NCBI GenBank assembly: GCA_022781925.1
Contig: JALESO010000046.1
Span: forward strand, 1-57,729
From: Lachnospiraceae bacterium
GTDB taxonomy: Bacteria > Bacillota > Clostridia > Lachnospirales > Lachnospiraceae
Length of the DNA stretch: 57,729 nucleotides
Direction: 5' to 3'
Both the position numbers and the translations under genes were made by a program. Under the pieces are notes generated by a model. It was not told the DNA's origin, did no database searches, and was given only the letters and a program-made list of their open reading frames with translations. Position 1 is the first letter of the stretch, and each line of letters opens with the position of its first letter. Of the stretch, positions 32,713-41,542 are shown piece after piece.

Positions 32713-33114
32713 ATGTTAATCAAAGTAGAAGCAATCATAAATGAAGAAAAATTTGAAGATGTCAAAGAAGCTCTAAATGCCATTCATGTCAATGGTATCA
32801 CGGTGTCTCAGGTCATGGGCTGCGGAACTCAGCGTGGATTAAAGCGTTATGTCCGCGGTTCTGAAGTAGAAATCAATCTGCTGCCGAAGATCAAACTGGA
32901 GATTGTGGTTTCTTCCGAAAAATGGGAGGAACAGGTCATTGATACGATCCAGAAGACTGCTTACACCGGAAACGTCGGCGATGGAAAAATCTTCAGCTAC
33001 GAACTGCGCACCGCGACAAAAATCCGTACCAATGAGAAAAACGAACATGCCATCTGGGGTGATGAGCAGCGGCAGGAATATGCACGAAATCCGGAGGCAA
33101 AAAAGGATCTGTAA
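32713..33114 (+). CDS. PII-type nitrogen signalling protein (GlnK-like) without the T-loop tyrosine
   Basis: A 133-residue PII protein. The body ends in the family's TGNVGDGKIFSY, and the T-loop base is LLPKIKLEIVV. At the position of Tyr51, uridylylated in E. coli GlnB/GlnK (E-Y in RGAEY), this protein has Val52 (RGSEV), and Tyr46 is also Val. Covalent control by uridylylation is therefore excluded at those residues. Control by ATP, ADP and 2-oxoglutarate remains possible. A C-terminal extension of about 20 polar residues follows the usual end. AAGGAGA precedes ATG 32713. It pairs with amtB. Confidence 0.9.
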   Translation: MLIKVEAIINEEKFEDVKEALNAIHVNGITVSQVMGCGTQRGLKRYVRGSEVEINLLPKIKLEIVVSSEKWEEQVIDTIQKTAYTGNVGDGKIFSYELRTATKIRTNEKNEHAIWGDEQRQEYARNPEAKKDL

Positions 33115-33165
33115 GTTGTCAAAAAAATAACGTTAGTGTTAAATAATTAATTAGTGGAAATCCTA

Positions 33166-33194
33166 TTGCATTTCCGAAAAATTGTCTGTATAAT
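33166..33194 (+). promoter_or_regulatory. Promoter of the hydroxyacyl-CoA dehydrogenase leader
   Basis: TTGCAT (33166-33171) and TATAAT (33189-33194) are 17 bases apart. Transcription would begin near 33201, giving a leader of about 145 bases. Confidence 0.65.
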
Positions 33195-33207
33195 AAGCGC
33201 AACCGCA

Positions 33208-33273
33208 AGATTGTTCTCAAAAAAATACAATCTGCCCTTATGTATATCCATCCTAAAAGCAGATTGCCTTTTT
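33208..33273 (+). ncRNA. Leader with mutually exclusive hairpins
   Basis: ACAATCT (33227-33233) can pair with AGATTGT upstream (33208-33214). Its overlapping AATCTGC (33229-33235) can instead pair with GCAGATT downstream (33259-33265), and that stem is followed by GCC and five T. The two stems share the same bases, as in a terminator/antiterminator switch. No known aptamer was recognised. Confidence 0.4.
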
Positions 33274-33313
33274 GAAAAACAGGTGCAGACGAATTTACAG
33301 GAAAGGAAAAAGT

Positions 33314-33340
33314 ATGACGGAATATTGTTATACGGTGTAG
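33314..33340 (+). CDS. 8-residue leader peptide MTEYCYTV
   Basis: ATG 33314 has an excellent ribosome-binding site (AGGAAAGG) and encodes MTEYCYTV before TAG at 33338. The dehydrogenase ATG follows after only 4 bases and has no good site of its own. Ribosomes would therefore reach the dehydrogenase by re-initiation from this peptide. It is either a coupling cistron or a regulatory leader peptide. Three of the last five residues are Tyr, Cys and Tyr. Confidence 0.45.
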   Translation: MTEYCYTV

Positions 33341-33344
33341 TGTT

Positions 33345-34298
33345 ATGGGATTTAAAAAAGTGGTTGTTGTCGGTGGTGGCGTACTTGGAAGCCAGATTGC
33401 TTATCAGGTTGCATATAAAGGATTCGATGTAACAGTATGGCTGCGCAGCGAGGGTTCCATCGGACGCGCAAAACCGAAATTCGAGCGCTGGCATGAGACC
33501 TATAAGAAAGATCTGGAAGCAACAAAAGCACTGATCGGTACAGACAGCAAACTTTATCCGCGTGGTCTGGTCGATGATTTTGCATCTCTGACTCCGGAAA
33601 AAATTGATGCATTAAAAGAGCAGGCAGATAAAACATATGAAGGTCTGATCTATGAGCTGGATATGGCAAAAGCCATGGCAGATGCAGATCTGGTCATTGA
33701 GTCACTGTCCGAGGATCCAAAAGCCAAAATTGAGTTTTATCAGGCAATGGCTCCGTTACTTCCGGAGAAAACAGTGGTCGTAACCAATTCTTCCACCATG
33801 CTGCCAAGTACCTTTGCATCTTATACCGGCAGACCGGAAAAATATCTGGCATTGCATTTTGCAAACGAGATCTGGATAAATAATACGGCTGAGATCATGG
33901 GACATCCGGGAACGGATCAGAAATACTATGATGAGGTCGTTGCCTTTGCAAAACAGATTGGAATGATTCCGTTACAGCTGAAAAAAGAGCAGCCGGGATA
34001 TATTTTAAATTCTCTGCTGGTTCCGTTCCTGAATGCAGGACAGGCCTTATATGCAAACGATGTGGCTGATCCGCAGACCATTGATCTTACCTGGATGCTT
34101 GGAACCGGAGCACCACTTGGTCCATTCCGCATTCTGGATATTGTCGGACTGGATACCGCTTACAATATCGTAATGATGAACCCGGAAGCACAGAATCCGG
34201 AGACATTGCCGGGCAAGATTGCAACCCGTCTGAAAGAATTTATCGATGCAGGCAAGAAAGGTGTCGCAACCGGAGAAGGATTCTATAAGTACAATTAA
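33345..34298 (+). CDS. 3-hydroxyacyl-CoA dehydrogenase family protein
   Basis: A 317-residue NAD-dependent dehydrogenase. The Rossmann fold begins KVVVVGGGVLGSQIAYQVAY. The catalytic region has TNSSTMLPSTFA and ALHFANEIWINNTAEIMGHP; the His in LHFAN corresponds to the family's catalytic His. The C-terminal helical domain carries PGYILNSLLVPFLNAGQAL and ends GVATGEGFYKYN. It oxidises or reduces 3-hydroxyacyl-CoA, possibly 3-hydroxybutyryl-CoA in butyrate formation. No crotonase or thiolase gene is nearby, so the pathway is not fixed by context. Confidence 0.88.
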   Translation: MGFKKVVVVGGGVLGSQIAYQVAYKGFDVTVWLRSEGSIGRAKPKFERWHETYKKDLEATKALIGTDSKLYPRGLVDDFASLTPEKIDALKEQADKTYEGLIYELDMAKAMADADLVIESLSEDPKAKIEFYQAMAPLLPEKTVVVTNSSTMLPSTFASYTGRPEKYLALHFANEIWINNTAEIMGHPGTDQKYYDEVVAFAKQIGMIPLQLKKEQPGYILNSLLVPFLNAGQALYANDVADPQTIDLTWMLGTGAPLGPFRILDIVGLDTAYNIVMMNPEAQNPETLPGKIATRLKEFIDAGKKGVATGEGFYKYN

Positions 34299-34350
34299 TG
34301 ACAGTTCTTCGGAACTAAAATCTAATGTAAAAGAATAAAGAATATACAAA

Positions 34351-34404
34351 AATGGATGTTATTTTCCGAAAGAACCACTTCGGAAGACAGCATCCATTCT
34401 TTTT
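34351..34404. terminator. Bidirectional terminator between convergent genes
   Basis: AATGGATG (34351-34358) pairs with CATCCATT (34391-34398), and TTCCGAA/TTCGGAA pairs inside. T-runs follow on both strands. It ends the dehydrogenase transcript and probably that of rqcH, whose stop codon is at 34472. Confidence 0.8.
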
Positions 34405-34471
34405 CTGTTTGACTTGAATTTTGTGTCAGAAGTTTTTATACGCTGGAATGTCCCAGGGACTCTACTCTGTA

Positions 34472-36211
34472 CTATTCCGATACCAGTTCCAGCCCTGTAA
34501 TATCCGGCTGAATGGTGAGAGAGTAGTTTGTGTAGTAAACCACAAATCCCGGTTTTGCCTTATTCGGCTTTTTCACATTCTTTTTCTGCAGATAATCGAT
34601 CTCTACTTTTTCATTGCCACGACCTTTGGAATAAAAAGCAGCTAAGCGTCCGGCTTCCTCAAAGGTACGATCCGGCATTTCGCCTGTTTTCGTTTTTACA
34701 AGTACATGGGAACCCGGCATGCCTTTTGCATGGAACCACCAGTCGTTGCCCTCCGCAAATTTGAAGGTCAGCTCATCGTTCTGGAAATTGTTTTTGCCGA
34801 CATAGATGTCAAATCCGTCGGTAGAACGGTAGTGATATGGTTTGCTCTTGCCCTGTGTTTTCTTCTTGGAATACTTGTGCCTGATGTAGCCGCTTTCCAT
34901 CATTTCTTCCTTGATCTGCTGCAGGTCGGCCTCTGTCTCAGCAATATCAAGAGCAGTAGCGATAGAATCCAGATGGTCGATCTCAAGCTGGGTATCTTCA
35001 ATCAGATCCGTCAGTGCCTCGTAAGTACGTTTCAACTTTGCATACCGGTCAAAATATTTCTTCGCATTATCCATCGGAGAGAGTGTGGCATCCAACGGGA
35101 TATGAATGGGCTCATTTGTATAATAATTCAACGCATCAAATCCCTTGCAGCCTTCCTCCAGCTGATAGCCGTAAGTATGGATCAGTTCACCGTAAACTTT
35201 GTATTTTTCTCGTTTTTCCGTATCTTTCAGCTGTTTTTTCTGCAGATCATATTTCTTGCGGTTACGTTCCAGCAGCGTATTGATGACATGGCGCAGATCT
35301 GCGGATTTTTGACGCATGCGGGTGTACAGACTCCGCTGTGCATAATAGTTTTCCAGTACCTCTGAGACAGAAGCGTATGGAACAACGGTATCGGATGCGT
35401 AGGAAGTCAGCGGGATTGCCGCATATTCCACCGGTTCCTCCTGGTGCATGATGATATTCGGGTAAAAATGTCCTTCCCGGATCTCTGTCATGGCATGTAA
35501 AAAGACTTCTGTGAGTTTCTGTTTCTGGACTTCACTCAGCGAGGCACATGGCGCATCCCCATCCACATCCGCCCGGTAGCAGAATTCGTTGGCAGCCAGC
35601 GGACTGATACCGGTATAAGAGGTATAGATTGCTTTGGCGGCACTGCACGGTTTCTGTAATGCATGTGCCATAAAATGATCCTCATTTTCTTCCAGAGGAT
35701 TCATTTTGTCCTGCTGTGCAGGAATGAAATAGGTGCGTCCCGGAAGAACCTCCCGGACAGAACTTACCTGTGCGGAAATGTGCTTGATACTGTCAAGGAT
35801 CATATCATTTTCGTCGCAGAAAATGATGTTGCTGTGTTTTCCCATCAGCTCAATGATCAGTTTTTTATGTCTGAGATCCCCCAGATCATCCAGATGTTCT
35901 ATCTCAAATACGATGATACGCTCCATCCCAGGCTGCGTGATCGATGTGATACGACCGTTTGCCACATGCTTGCGCAGCAGCATACAGAAGTTCGGTGCTG
36001 TCATCGGGCTTGGTTTATTTGTGTTTGTAATATATACCAGCGGCAGTGATGCACTGGCGGACAAAAGCAGACGTTTCTGGCCATTTGGGCCTTTCATGGT
36101 AAGAAGCAGCTCGTCCTTTTCCGGCTGTGCGATCTTACTCAAACGAGCATTTGTAAAATTTTCCTGTAATTCTTTTGCCAGACTGGCAACTACGATTCCA
36201 TCAAGAGCCAT
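34472..36211 (-). CDS. rqcH: RqcH (NFACT family) ribosome quality-control protein
   Basis: A 579-residue protein with the NFACT-N domain (MALDGIVVASLAKELQENF), a helix-hairpin-helix and long coiled coil (about 290-440), and the NFACT-R domain (WWFHAKGMPGSHVLVKT). It binds stalled 50S subunits and, with tRNA-Ala, adds alanine tails to the blocked chain. Such proteins were long named fibronectin-binding protein. The family's NFACT-N start residues are intact. GGAGGAG precedes ATG 36211. It is convergent with the dehydrogenase gene and monocistronic. Confidence 0.92.
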   Translation of the reverse strand: MALDGIVVASLAKELQENFTNARLSKIAQPEKDELLLTMKGPNGQKRLLLSASASLPLVYITNTNKPSPMTAPNFCMLLRKHVANGRITSITQPGMERIIVFEIEHLDDLGDLRHKKLIIELMGKHSNIIFCDENDMILDSIKHISAQVSSVREVLPGRTYFIPAQQDKMNPLEENEDHFMAHALQKPCSAAKAIYTSYTGISPLAANEFCYRADVDGDAPCASLSEVQKQKLTEVFLHAMTEIREGHFYPNIIMHQEEPVEYAAIPLTSYASDTVVPYASVSEVLENYYAQRSLYTRMRQKSADLRHVINTLLERNRKKYDLQKKQLKDTEKREKYKVYGELIHTYGYQLEEGCKGFDALNYYTNEPIHIPLDATLSPMDNAKKYFDRYAKLKRTYEALTDLIEDTQLEIDHLDSIATALDIAETEADLQQIKEEMMESGYIRHKYSKKKTQGKSKPYHYRSTDGFDIYVGKNNFQNDELTFKFAEGNDWWFHAKGMPGSHVLVKTKTGEMPDRTFEEAGRLAAFYSKGRGNEKVEIDYLQKKNVKKPNKAKPGFVVYYTNYSLTIQPDITGLELVSE

Positions 36212-36242
36212 AAAACTCCTCCTAACTCATAAACTGTAAGAA

Positions 36243-36271
36243 ATGGTAGCATGATTCATGGAAAAAAGCAA
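36243..36271 (-). promoter_or_regulatory. Candidate rqcH promoter
   Basis: On the minus strand TTGCTT (36271-36266) and TACCAT (36248-36243) are 17 bases apart, about 30 bases before the start codon. The -10 box is imperfect. Confidence 0.4.
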
Positions 36272-36451
36272 ATTAAAACTGGAAAAAGCGAAAATGTTGT
36301 GTTATTATATTGGATGTTTGACTACAACAAGAGAAAACGCTGTTTTTTTACACAAAAAAAAGAATTCGTTTGTAACTGACAGAAGGATCAGAATGTAAAA
36401 AACACAATCGATATAAAAATACAATAGATATTAGAAGAAAGGGGTTTTTGT

Positions 36452-37831
36452 ATGCCGACAGAAGAACAGAATCCACTTGCCACGCAAAAGGTAAGTTCTT
36501 TGATACTGAAATTTACGATTCCGGCCATCATCAGTATGATGGTAAGTTCCTTATATAATATTGTAGATCAGATTTTTATCGGTCAGGGCGTGGGTATACT
36601 TGGAAATGCAGCGACAAATATTGCATTTCCGGTAAATATCATCTGTACCGCCGTCGCGCTTTTGCTTGGAATCGGCAGTGCGTCAAACTTTAATCTGAAA
36701 TCCGGTGCGGGACACACGGAGGAAGCGAAAAATTATGCCGGCAACGGTCTGACCATGCTGGTAGTATGCGGTGTGATCATTACCGCTGTGACATTATTGT
36801 TTTTAACGCCATTGATGCATATTTTCGGAGCGACCAAGGAAGTCCTGCCATATGCCATTGATTATACAGGTATTACAGCAATCGGTGTTCCGTTTCTGAC
36901 ACTGACCACCGGTGGCTGTCATCTGGTGCGTGCGGACCGGAGTCCTTCTTTTTCCATGGCCTGCATGCTGACCGGTGCTATCATTAATACGATCCTGGAT
37001 CCGGTATTCATTTTTGTGTGTCATTGGGGCATCAAAGGTGCTGCCTGGGCGACGGTACTGGGACAGGTTGTTTCCGGCGTGATGATCCTGGTATATTTCT
37101 GGAAATTTTCCAAGATGAAACTGACCCGACAGCAACTGATGCCAAAAGCCAGATACCTCGGAGAGATCGTAGCCCTTGGTCTGGCTTCCGGTATCAACCA
37201 GGTTGCCATGGCGATTATTCAGATCACCATGAACAATATCCTGCGCAAGTACGGAGCAGTTTCTGACTACGGTGCGGACATTCCGATTGCCTGTGCGGGA
37301 ATCATTTCCAAGGTAAATATGATCTTTATGTCCATCGGAATCGGTATTTCCCAGGGCTGTCAGCCGATCTTCGGATTTAATTACGGAGCGGAGAAATTCG
37401 GCAGAGTGCGGGAAACATACAAAAAGGCGGCGCTGGCAGCTATTATTGCCGGTATCGTATTTTTTGCCTGCTTCCAGATCTTCCCACGACAGATCATTTC
37501 TCTGTTCGGTGGCGGAAGTGAAGCATATTTCCGGTTTGCAGAACGGTATTTCCGGATTTTCATGTTTATGACATTTATCAACGGTATCCAGCCGATGTCA
37601 TCCGGTTTCTTTACATCCATCGGAAAAGCAAAGCTCGGTATGATCGTGTCCCTGACCCGTCAGATCATGTTTTTGCTTCCGCTGATCCTGATCCTGCCGG
37701 TATTTATGGGCATTGACGGTGTCATGTACGCTGGACCGATTGCGGATCTGGCTGCAGCTATTATCACCATATGGTTTGTTTATCTTCAGTTCAAAGATAT
37801 GCGCCAGAAAGAAGCTGCCCTGTATCAGTAA
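36452..37831 (+). CDS. MATE family efflux transporter (MATE-5)
   Basis: A 459-residue, 12-helix MATE protein. Helix 1 is ILKFTIPAIISMMVSSLYNI followed by VDQIFIGQGVG, the MepA-like form of the family, and the second half opens ALGLASGINQVAMAIIQITM. It exports drugs or metabolites. GAAAGGGG precedes ATG 36452. It lies far from the other four MATE genes and has no adjacent regulator. A dyad overlapping the next promoter follows its stop. Confidence 0.9.
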   Translation: MPTEEQNPLATQKVSSLILKFTIPAIISMMVSSLYNIVDQIFIGQGVGILGNAATNIAFPVNIICTAVALLLGIGSASNFNLKSGAGHTEEAKNYAGNGLTMLVVCGVIITAVTLLFLTPLMHIFGATKEVLPYAIDYTGITAIGVPFLTLTTGGCHLVRADRSPSFSMACMLTGAIINTILDPVFIFVCHWGIKGAAWATVLGQVVSGVMILVYFWKFSKMKLTRQQLMPKARYLGEIVALGLASGINQVAMAIIQITMNNILRKYGAVSDYGADIPIACAGIISKVNMIFMSIGIGISQGCQPIFGFNYGAEKFGRVRETYKKAALAAIIAGIVFFACFQIFPRQIISLFGGGSEAYFRFAERYFRIFMFMTFINGIQPMSSGFFTSIGKAKLGMIVSLTRQIMFLLPLILILPVFMGIDGVMYAGPIADLAAAIITIWFVYLQFKDMRQKEAALYQ

Positions 37832-37890
37832 AATGATATTAGCAATATGGAAATCGAAAATGGATTACACATGGAAGGTTACAAATTGAA

Positions 37891-37931
37891 CCACGGAAAT
37901 ATTTGACTTCCGTGGAAAAACATTTTATAAT
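37891..37931 (+). promoter_or_regulatory. yicC-remA-gmk-rpoZ promoter overlapped by a dyad
   Basis: TTGACT (37903-37908) and TATAAT (37926-37931) are 17 bases apart. The perfect inverted repeat CCACGGAA (37891-37898) and TTCCGTGG (37908-37915) brackets the -35 box. It may be an operator, or an RNA hairpin ending the MATE-5 transcript, although no T-run follows directly. Confidence 0.55.
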
Positions 37932-37998
37932 AAATTGATTATGCAGAACAGGAAACGTTTGTATAAACAGAATTCGAGATAAAGCAGGTGCAAGACAC

Positions 37999-38877
37999 AT
38001 GATAAAAAGTATGACAGGATTTGGACGTTGTGAGCTTTCCAATGAGAAGAGAAAGATCACCGTGGAATTAAAATCCGTAAATCACAGATACCTTGATATC
38101 AATATCCGTATGCCGAAAAAGCTGAATTTCTTTGAGGCAGCCATCCGTTCTTTATTAAAAGAATATATGCAGCGTGGAAAAGTGGATGTTTTTATCAGCT
38201 ACGAAGATTTTTCCGAACAGACCATGGCGGTAAAATACAATTCCGCGATCGCACGGGAATACCTGACTTATCTGCAGCAGATGGCTGAAGAGTTCCAACT
38301 GGAGAACGATATCAGAGTCAGCACATTGTCACGTTATCCGGAGGTCCTGACCATGGAAGAGCAGGCACCGGACGAAGAGGAACTCTGGTCTATGCTCGCC
38401 CAGACGATCCGTGAGGCATGCACCCAGTTTACTGCTGCCCGCACGGCGGAAGGCGAACATCTGAAGGCGGATCTGGTGGAGAAGCTGCATCATATGGCTT
38501 CCAATGTAGAGAAAGTAGAGCAGCGCGCACCACAGGTTATTACGGAATACCGCGCAAAACTGGAAGAAAAAGTACAGGAACTGCTGGGGGATACCCAGAT
38601 TGATGAAGCGAGACTGTCCACAGAGATCATCCTGTTTGCAGACAAGATCTGTACCGATGAAGAGACAGTTCGTTTGAAGAGCCATATCACTTCCATGCTG
38701 CAGGCACTGGAGGGAGACGAAGGCATCGGTCGCAAACTCGACTTTATTGCCCAGGAAATGAACCGCGAGGCAAATACGATTCTGTCCAAATCCAACGATC
38801 TGGAGACATCCGGTATCGCCATTGAATTAAAGACAGAGATTGAAAAAGTGCGGGAACAGATCCAGAATATTGAGTAA
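37999..38877 (+). CDS. yicC: YicC family endoribonuclease-like protein
   Basis: A 292-residue protein of the YicC/YloC family, linked to RNA turnover. It begins with the family's MIKSMTGFGR and ends with the DUF1732 region, LDFIAQEMNREANTILSKSN. Central signatures include ELKSVNHRYLDINIRMPKK. Length is typical. It starts the block yicC-remA-gmk-rpoZ, an order conserved across Firmicutes. The direct consequence for regulation of the downstream genes is unknown. Confidence 0.92.
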   Translation: MIKSMTGFGRCELSNEKRKITVELKSVNHRYLDINIRMPKKLNFFEAAIRSLLKEYMQRGKVDVFISYEDFSEQTMAVKYNSAIAREYLTYLQQMAEEFQLENDIRVSTLSRYPEVLTMEEQAPDEEELWSMLAQTIREACTQFTAARTAEGEHLKADLVEKLHHMASNVEKVEQRAPQVITEYRAKLEEKVQELLGDTQIDEARLSTEIILFADKICTDEETVRLKSHITSMLQALEGDEGIGRKLDFIAQEMNREANTILSKSNDLETSGIAIELKTEIEKVREQIQNIE

Positions 38878-38919
38878 TCGCAGCGCACGGGAGCAGATCT
38901 GAAGGAAAAGGAGCTTTTA

Positions 38920-39165
38920 ATGGCAGGATTGATCAACATTGGTTTTGGAAATGTGGTAAATACAGATAAGATCGTAACGATCATCAATCCGGATTCGGCT
39001 CCGGCAAAGAGGATCGTACAGCGGGCAAAGGATTCCGAGCGGATCGTGGATGCCACACAGGGGCGAAGGACAAAGAGCATTATCCTGACAGACAGTGAAC
39101 ATGTTATCTTATCTGCACTTCAGCCGGAAACGCTGGCAGGCAGATTTCAAAATAAGGAAATGTAA
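38920..39165 (+). CDS. remA: RemA-like (DUF370) regulatory protein
   Basis: An 81-residue protein starting LINIGFGNVVNTDKIVTIIN, with RTKSIILTDSEHVILSALQ near the end: the compact DUF370 family. RemA of Bacillus is a DNA-binding activator of matrix and osmoprotection genes that forms rings. Its place between yicC and gmk is the same as in Bacillus. AAGGAGC precedes ATG 38920. Function here is inferred from family only. Confidence 0.9.
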   Translation: MAGLINIGFGNVVNTDKIVTIINPDSAPAKRIVQRAKDSERIVDATQGRRTKSIILTDSEHVILSALQPETLAGRFQNKEM

Positions 39166-39183
39166 TAAAGAGGAGATTGGATC

Positions 39184-39825
39184 ATGGCAGATTCAGGATT
39201 ATTAATTGTAATATCCGGATTTTCGGGTTCCGGAAAAGGAACGATCATGAAAGAACTGATTCGTCGTCACCCGGAAGAGTATGCATTGTCAATATCAGCA
39301 ACCACTCGTCAGCCACGGGAGGGCGAGCAGGATGGACGGGAATATTTCTTCAAGACAAAAGAAGAATTTCTCTCCATGATCGAGCACAATGAACTGCTGG
39401 AGCATGCGCAGTATGTCGGAAATTATTACGGAACACCGAAAGCATATGTACAGCAGCAGCTTCAGGCACACAAAAATGTAATTCTGGAAATTGAAATCCA
39501 GGGCGCATTAAAGATCAAAGAGCAGTTTCCACAGACATTGCTGTTATTTGTGACACCGCCATCTGCCGAGATTTTAAAGGAGCGTCTGACCGGACGCGGA
39601 ACTGAGACGGAAGAAGTGATTCAGTCCCGGTTATCACGGGCCGTGGAAGAAGCCGACGGCTGTGAAGTATATGACTACCTGGTTGTAAACGATGAACTGG
39701 ACGAAGCCGTAGAAAACGTCCATGAGATTATCTGCAGTGAGCGTCAGCGGATGCAGCACAATCTCGACAGCATCGAAACAATAAAGAATGATTTAAAACA
39801 GTTTGTGAAAGGAGATTTATCATGA
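39184..39825 (+). CDS. gmk: Guanylate kinase
   Basis: A 213-residue enzyme that converts GMP to GDP. The P-loop is ISGFSGSGKGTIMKEL. The GMP-binding part has SISATTRQPREGEQDGREYF, and the lid has RLTGRGTETEEVIQSRLS. AGAGGAG precedes ATG 39184, which lies 18 bases after remA. It overlaps rpoZ by 4 bases (ATGA), so translation of the two is coupled. Confidence 0.95.
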   Translation: MADSGLLIVISGFSGSGKGTIMKELIRRHPEEYALSISATTRQPREGEQDGREYFFKTKEEFLSMIEHNELLEHAQYVGNYYGTPKAYVQQQLQAHKNVILEIEIQGALKIKEQFPQTLLLFVTPPSAEILKERLTGRGTETEEVIQSRLSRAVEEADGCEVYDYLVVNDELDEAVENVHEIICSERQRMQHNLDSIETIKNDLKQFVKGDLS

Positions 39826-40082
39826 TACATCCATCTTATAATGAATTAATGAAAGTTGTAAATAACAATGCAGAGTACGGTGAGGAGCCGGTTGTAAACA
39901 GCCGTTATTCCATCGTTCTTGCATCTGCAAAACGTGCACGACAGATCATTGGCGGTGCAGAGCCGTTAGTTCCGAATGCTGCCGGCAAGAAACCGTTATC
40001 TATCGCCGTGGAAGAGTTATACACAGGAAATGTAAAGATCCTCGGTGAAGATGATGATGTGGAAGAGGAAGGCGATCGCTAA
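39822..40082 (+). CDS. rpoZ: RNA polymerase omega subunit
   Basis: An 86-residue omega subunit, which aids assembly of the beta-prime subunit. The pattern MIHPSYNELMKVV then NSRYSIVLASAKRARQI is typical, with the acidic C-terminal tail DDDVEEEGD. The start overlaps the gmk stop. A terminator follows. Confidence 0.93.
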   Translation: MIHPSYNELMKVVNNNAEYGEEPVVNSRYSIVLASAKRARQIIGGAEPLVPNAAGKKPLSIAVEELYTGNVKILGEDDDVEEEGDR

Positions 40083-40095
40083 TCAGCCTTTTTAC

Positions 40096-40130
40096 ATGCT
40101 GCCTTGTAAAAAAGGCAGCATTGTTGTTTC
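40096..40130 (+). terminator. Terminator after rpoZ
   Basis: ATGCTGCCTT (40096-40105) pairs exactly with AAGGCAGCAT (40112-40121), followed by TGTTGTTT. It separates the yicC block from rimO. Confidence 0.7.
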
Positions 40131-40191
40131 TGCACATCACATGGCAGAAATACCATGGATATTTTTAGACTAACTATAATGGAGGAACCAA

Positions 40192-41514
40192 ATGAAAGTA
40201 TTATTTATTTCACTTGGCTGTGATAAAAACCTTGTAGACTCAGAGTTTATGCTGGGAAAATTAACACAGCATAAATTCACGGTAACGGACGATGAGACAG
40301 AAGCAGATGTCATTGTAGTAAATACCTGCTGTTTCATCCATGATGCCAAAGAGGAAAGTATCCAGTCGATCCTGGATATGGCACAGTACCGCACGGAGGG
40401 AAACTGCAAGGCACTGATCGTATGTGGCTGTCTGGCAGAACGTTACCGGGATGAGATCCTGAAGGAGATTCCGGAAGTAGATGCTGTTCTCGGTACCAAT
40501 TCCACCGAGCAGATCTGCGACGCCATCGAAAAGGTATTACTTGGAGATAAATACGAAGCTTATGAGCCGCTGACCGGTATTGAGACACATGAGGCAAAAC
40601 GAAGCGTGTCCACCGGCGGTCATTATGCTCATTTAAAGATCGCAGAGGGATGCAGCAAACACTGTACCTACTGTATCATTCCGTCCATCCGCGGTGATTT
40701 CCGTTCCGTTCCGATGGAGGAGATTTTAAGTCAGGCGAGAGACCTGGCAGAAGCAGGCGTCAAGGAACTGATCCTGGTAGCACAGGAGACTACGCTGTAC
40801 GGTATTGATCTGTATGGAAAAAAATCCCTGCATATCCTGCTCAACGAGCTGAACAAGATTCCGGGCATTTACTGGATCCGTCTGATGTACTGTTATCCGG
40901 AAGAAATCTACGATGAACTCATCGAAGCCATCCGGGACAATGAAAAAGTCTGTCACTATATTGATATGCCGATCCAGCACATCAATTCCGATATTTTACG
41001 CCGCATGGGCCGTAAGACAAACCGTGAGATGCTGGAAGAAAAGATTGCCGCTCTGCGCGCTGCAATTCCGGATATTGCCATCCGTACCACACTGATCTGT
41101 GGTTTCCCGGGGGAGACACCGGAGCAGCATGAAGAACTGATGGAATTCTTAAATGAGACGGAGTTTGACCGTCTGGGCGCGTTTACTTATTCTCCGGAAG
41201 AAAATACACCGGCGGCTACTTTTGACCATCAGGTAGAAGAGTCTGTCAAGGAAGACTGGCAGGCAGATGTCATGGAACTGCAGGAAGAGATCATCCTGGA
41301 TAAGAATGAGACCATGATCGGGAAAGAAATCCTGGTTATGATCGAAGGAAAAGTAGCGGATGAGAATGCCTATGTGGGACGAAGCTACCGGGATGCTCCG
41401 GATATTGACGGTCTTGTCTTTGTAAATACCGATGTGGAACTGGTAAGTGGTGATTTTGTCAAAGTCCGTATTACCGGAGCCTACGAATATGATCTGATCG
41501 GCGAACTGATGTAA
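40192..41514 (+). CDS. rimO: Ribosomal protein S12 methylthiotransferase
   Basis: A 440-residue radical SAM enzyme that adds a methylthio group to an Asp of ribosomal protein S12. The N-terminal MTTase domain holds three Cys (SLGCDKN, NTCCFI, VCGCLAER) for the auxiliary cluster. The radical SAM motif is GCSKHCTYCIIP, and a C-terminal TRAM domain covers about 375-440. GGAGG precedes ATG 40192. pgsA follows after 28 bases, an order common in Firmicutes. Confidence 0.94.
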   Translation: MKVLFISLGCDKNLVDSEFMLGKLTQHKFTVTDDETEADVIVVNTCCFIHDAKEESIQSILDMAQYRTEGNCKALIVCGCLAERYRDEILKEIPEVDAVLGTNSTEQICDAIEKVLLGDKYEAYEPLTGIETHEAKRSVSTGGHYAHLKIAEGCSKHCTYCIIPSIRGDFRSVPMEEILSQARDLAEAGVKELILVAQETTLYGIDLYGKKSLHILLNELNKIPGIYWIRLMYCYPEEIYDELIEAIRDNEKVCHYIDMPIQHINSDILRRMGRKTNREMLEEKIAALRAAIPDIAIRTTLICGFPGETPEQHEELMEFLNETEFDRLGAFTYSPEENTPAATFDHQVEESVKEDWQADVMELQEEIILDKNETMIGKEILVMIEGKVADENAYVGRSYRDAPDIDGLVFVNTDVELVSGDFVKVRITGAYEYDLIGELM

Positions 41515-41542
41515 AACATCTGATACGAGATAGGAGGAACTT

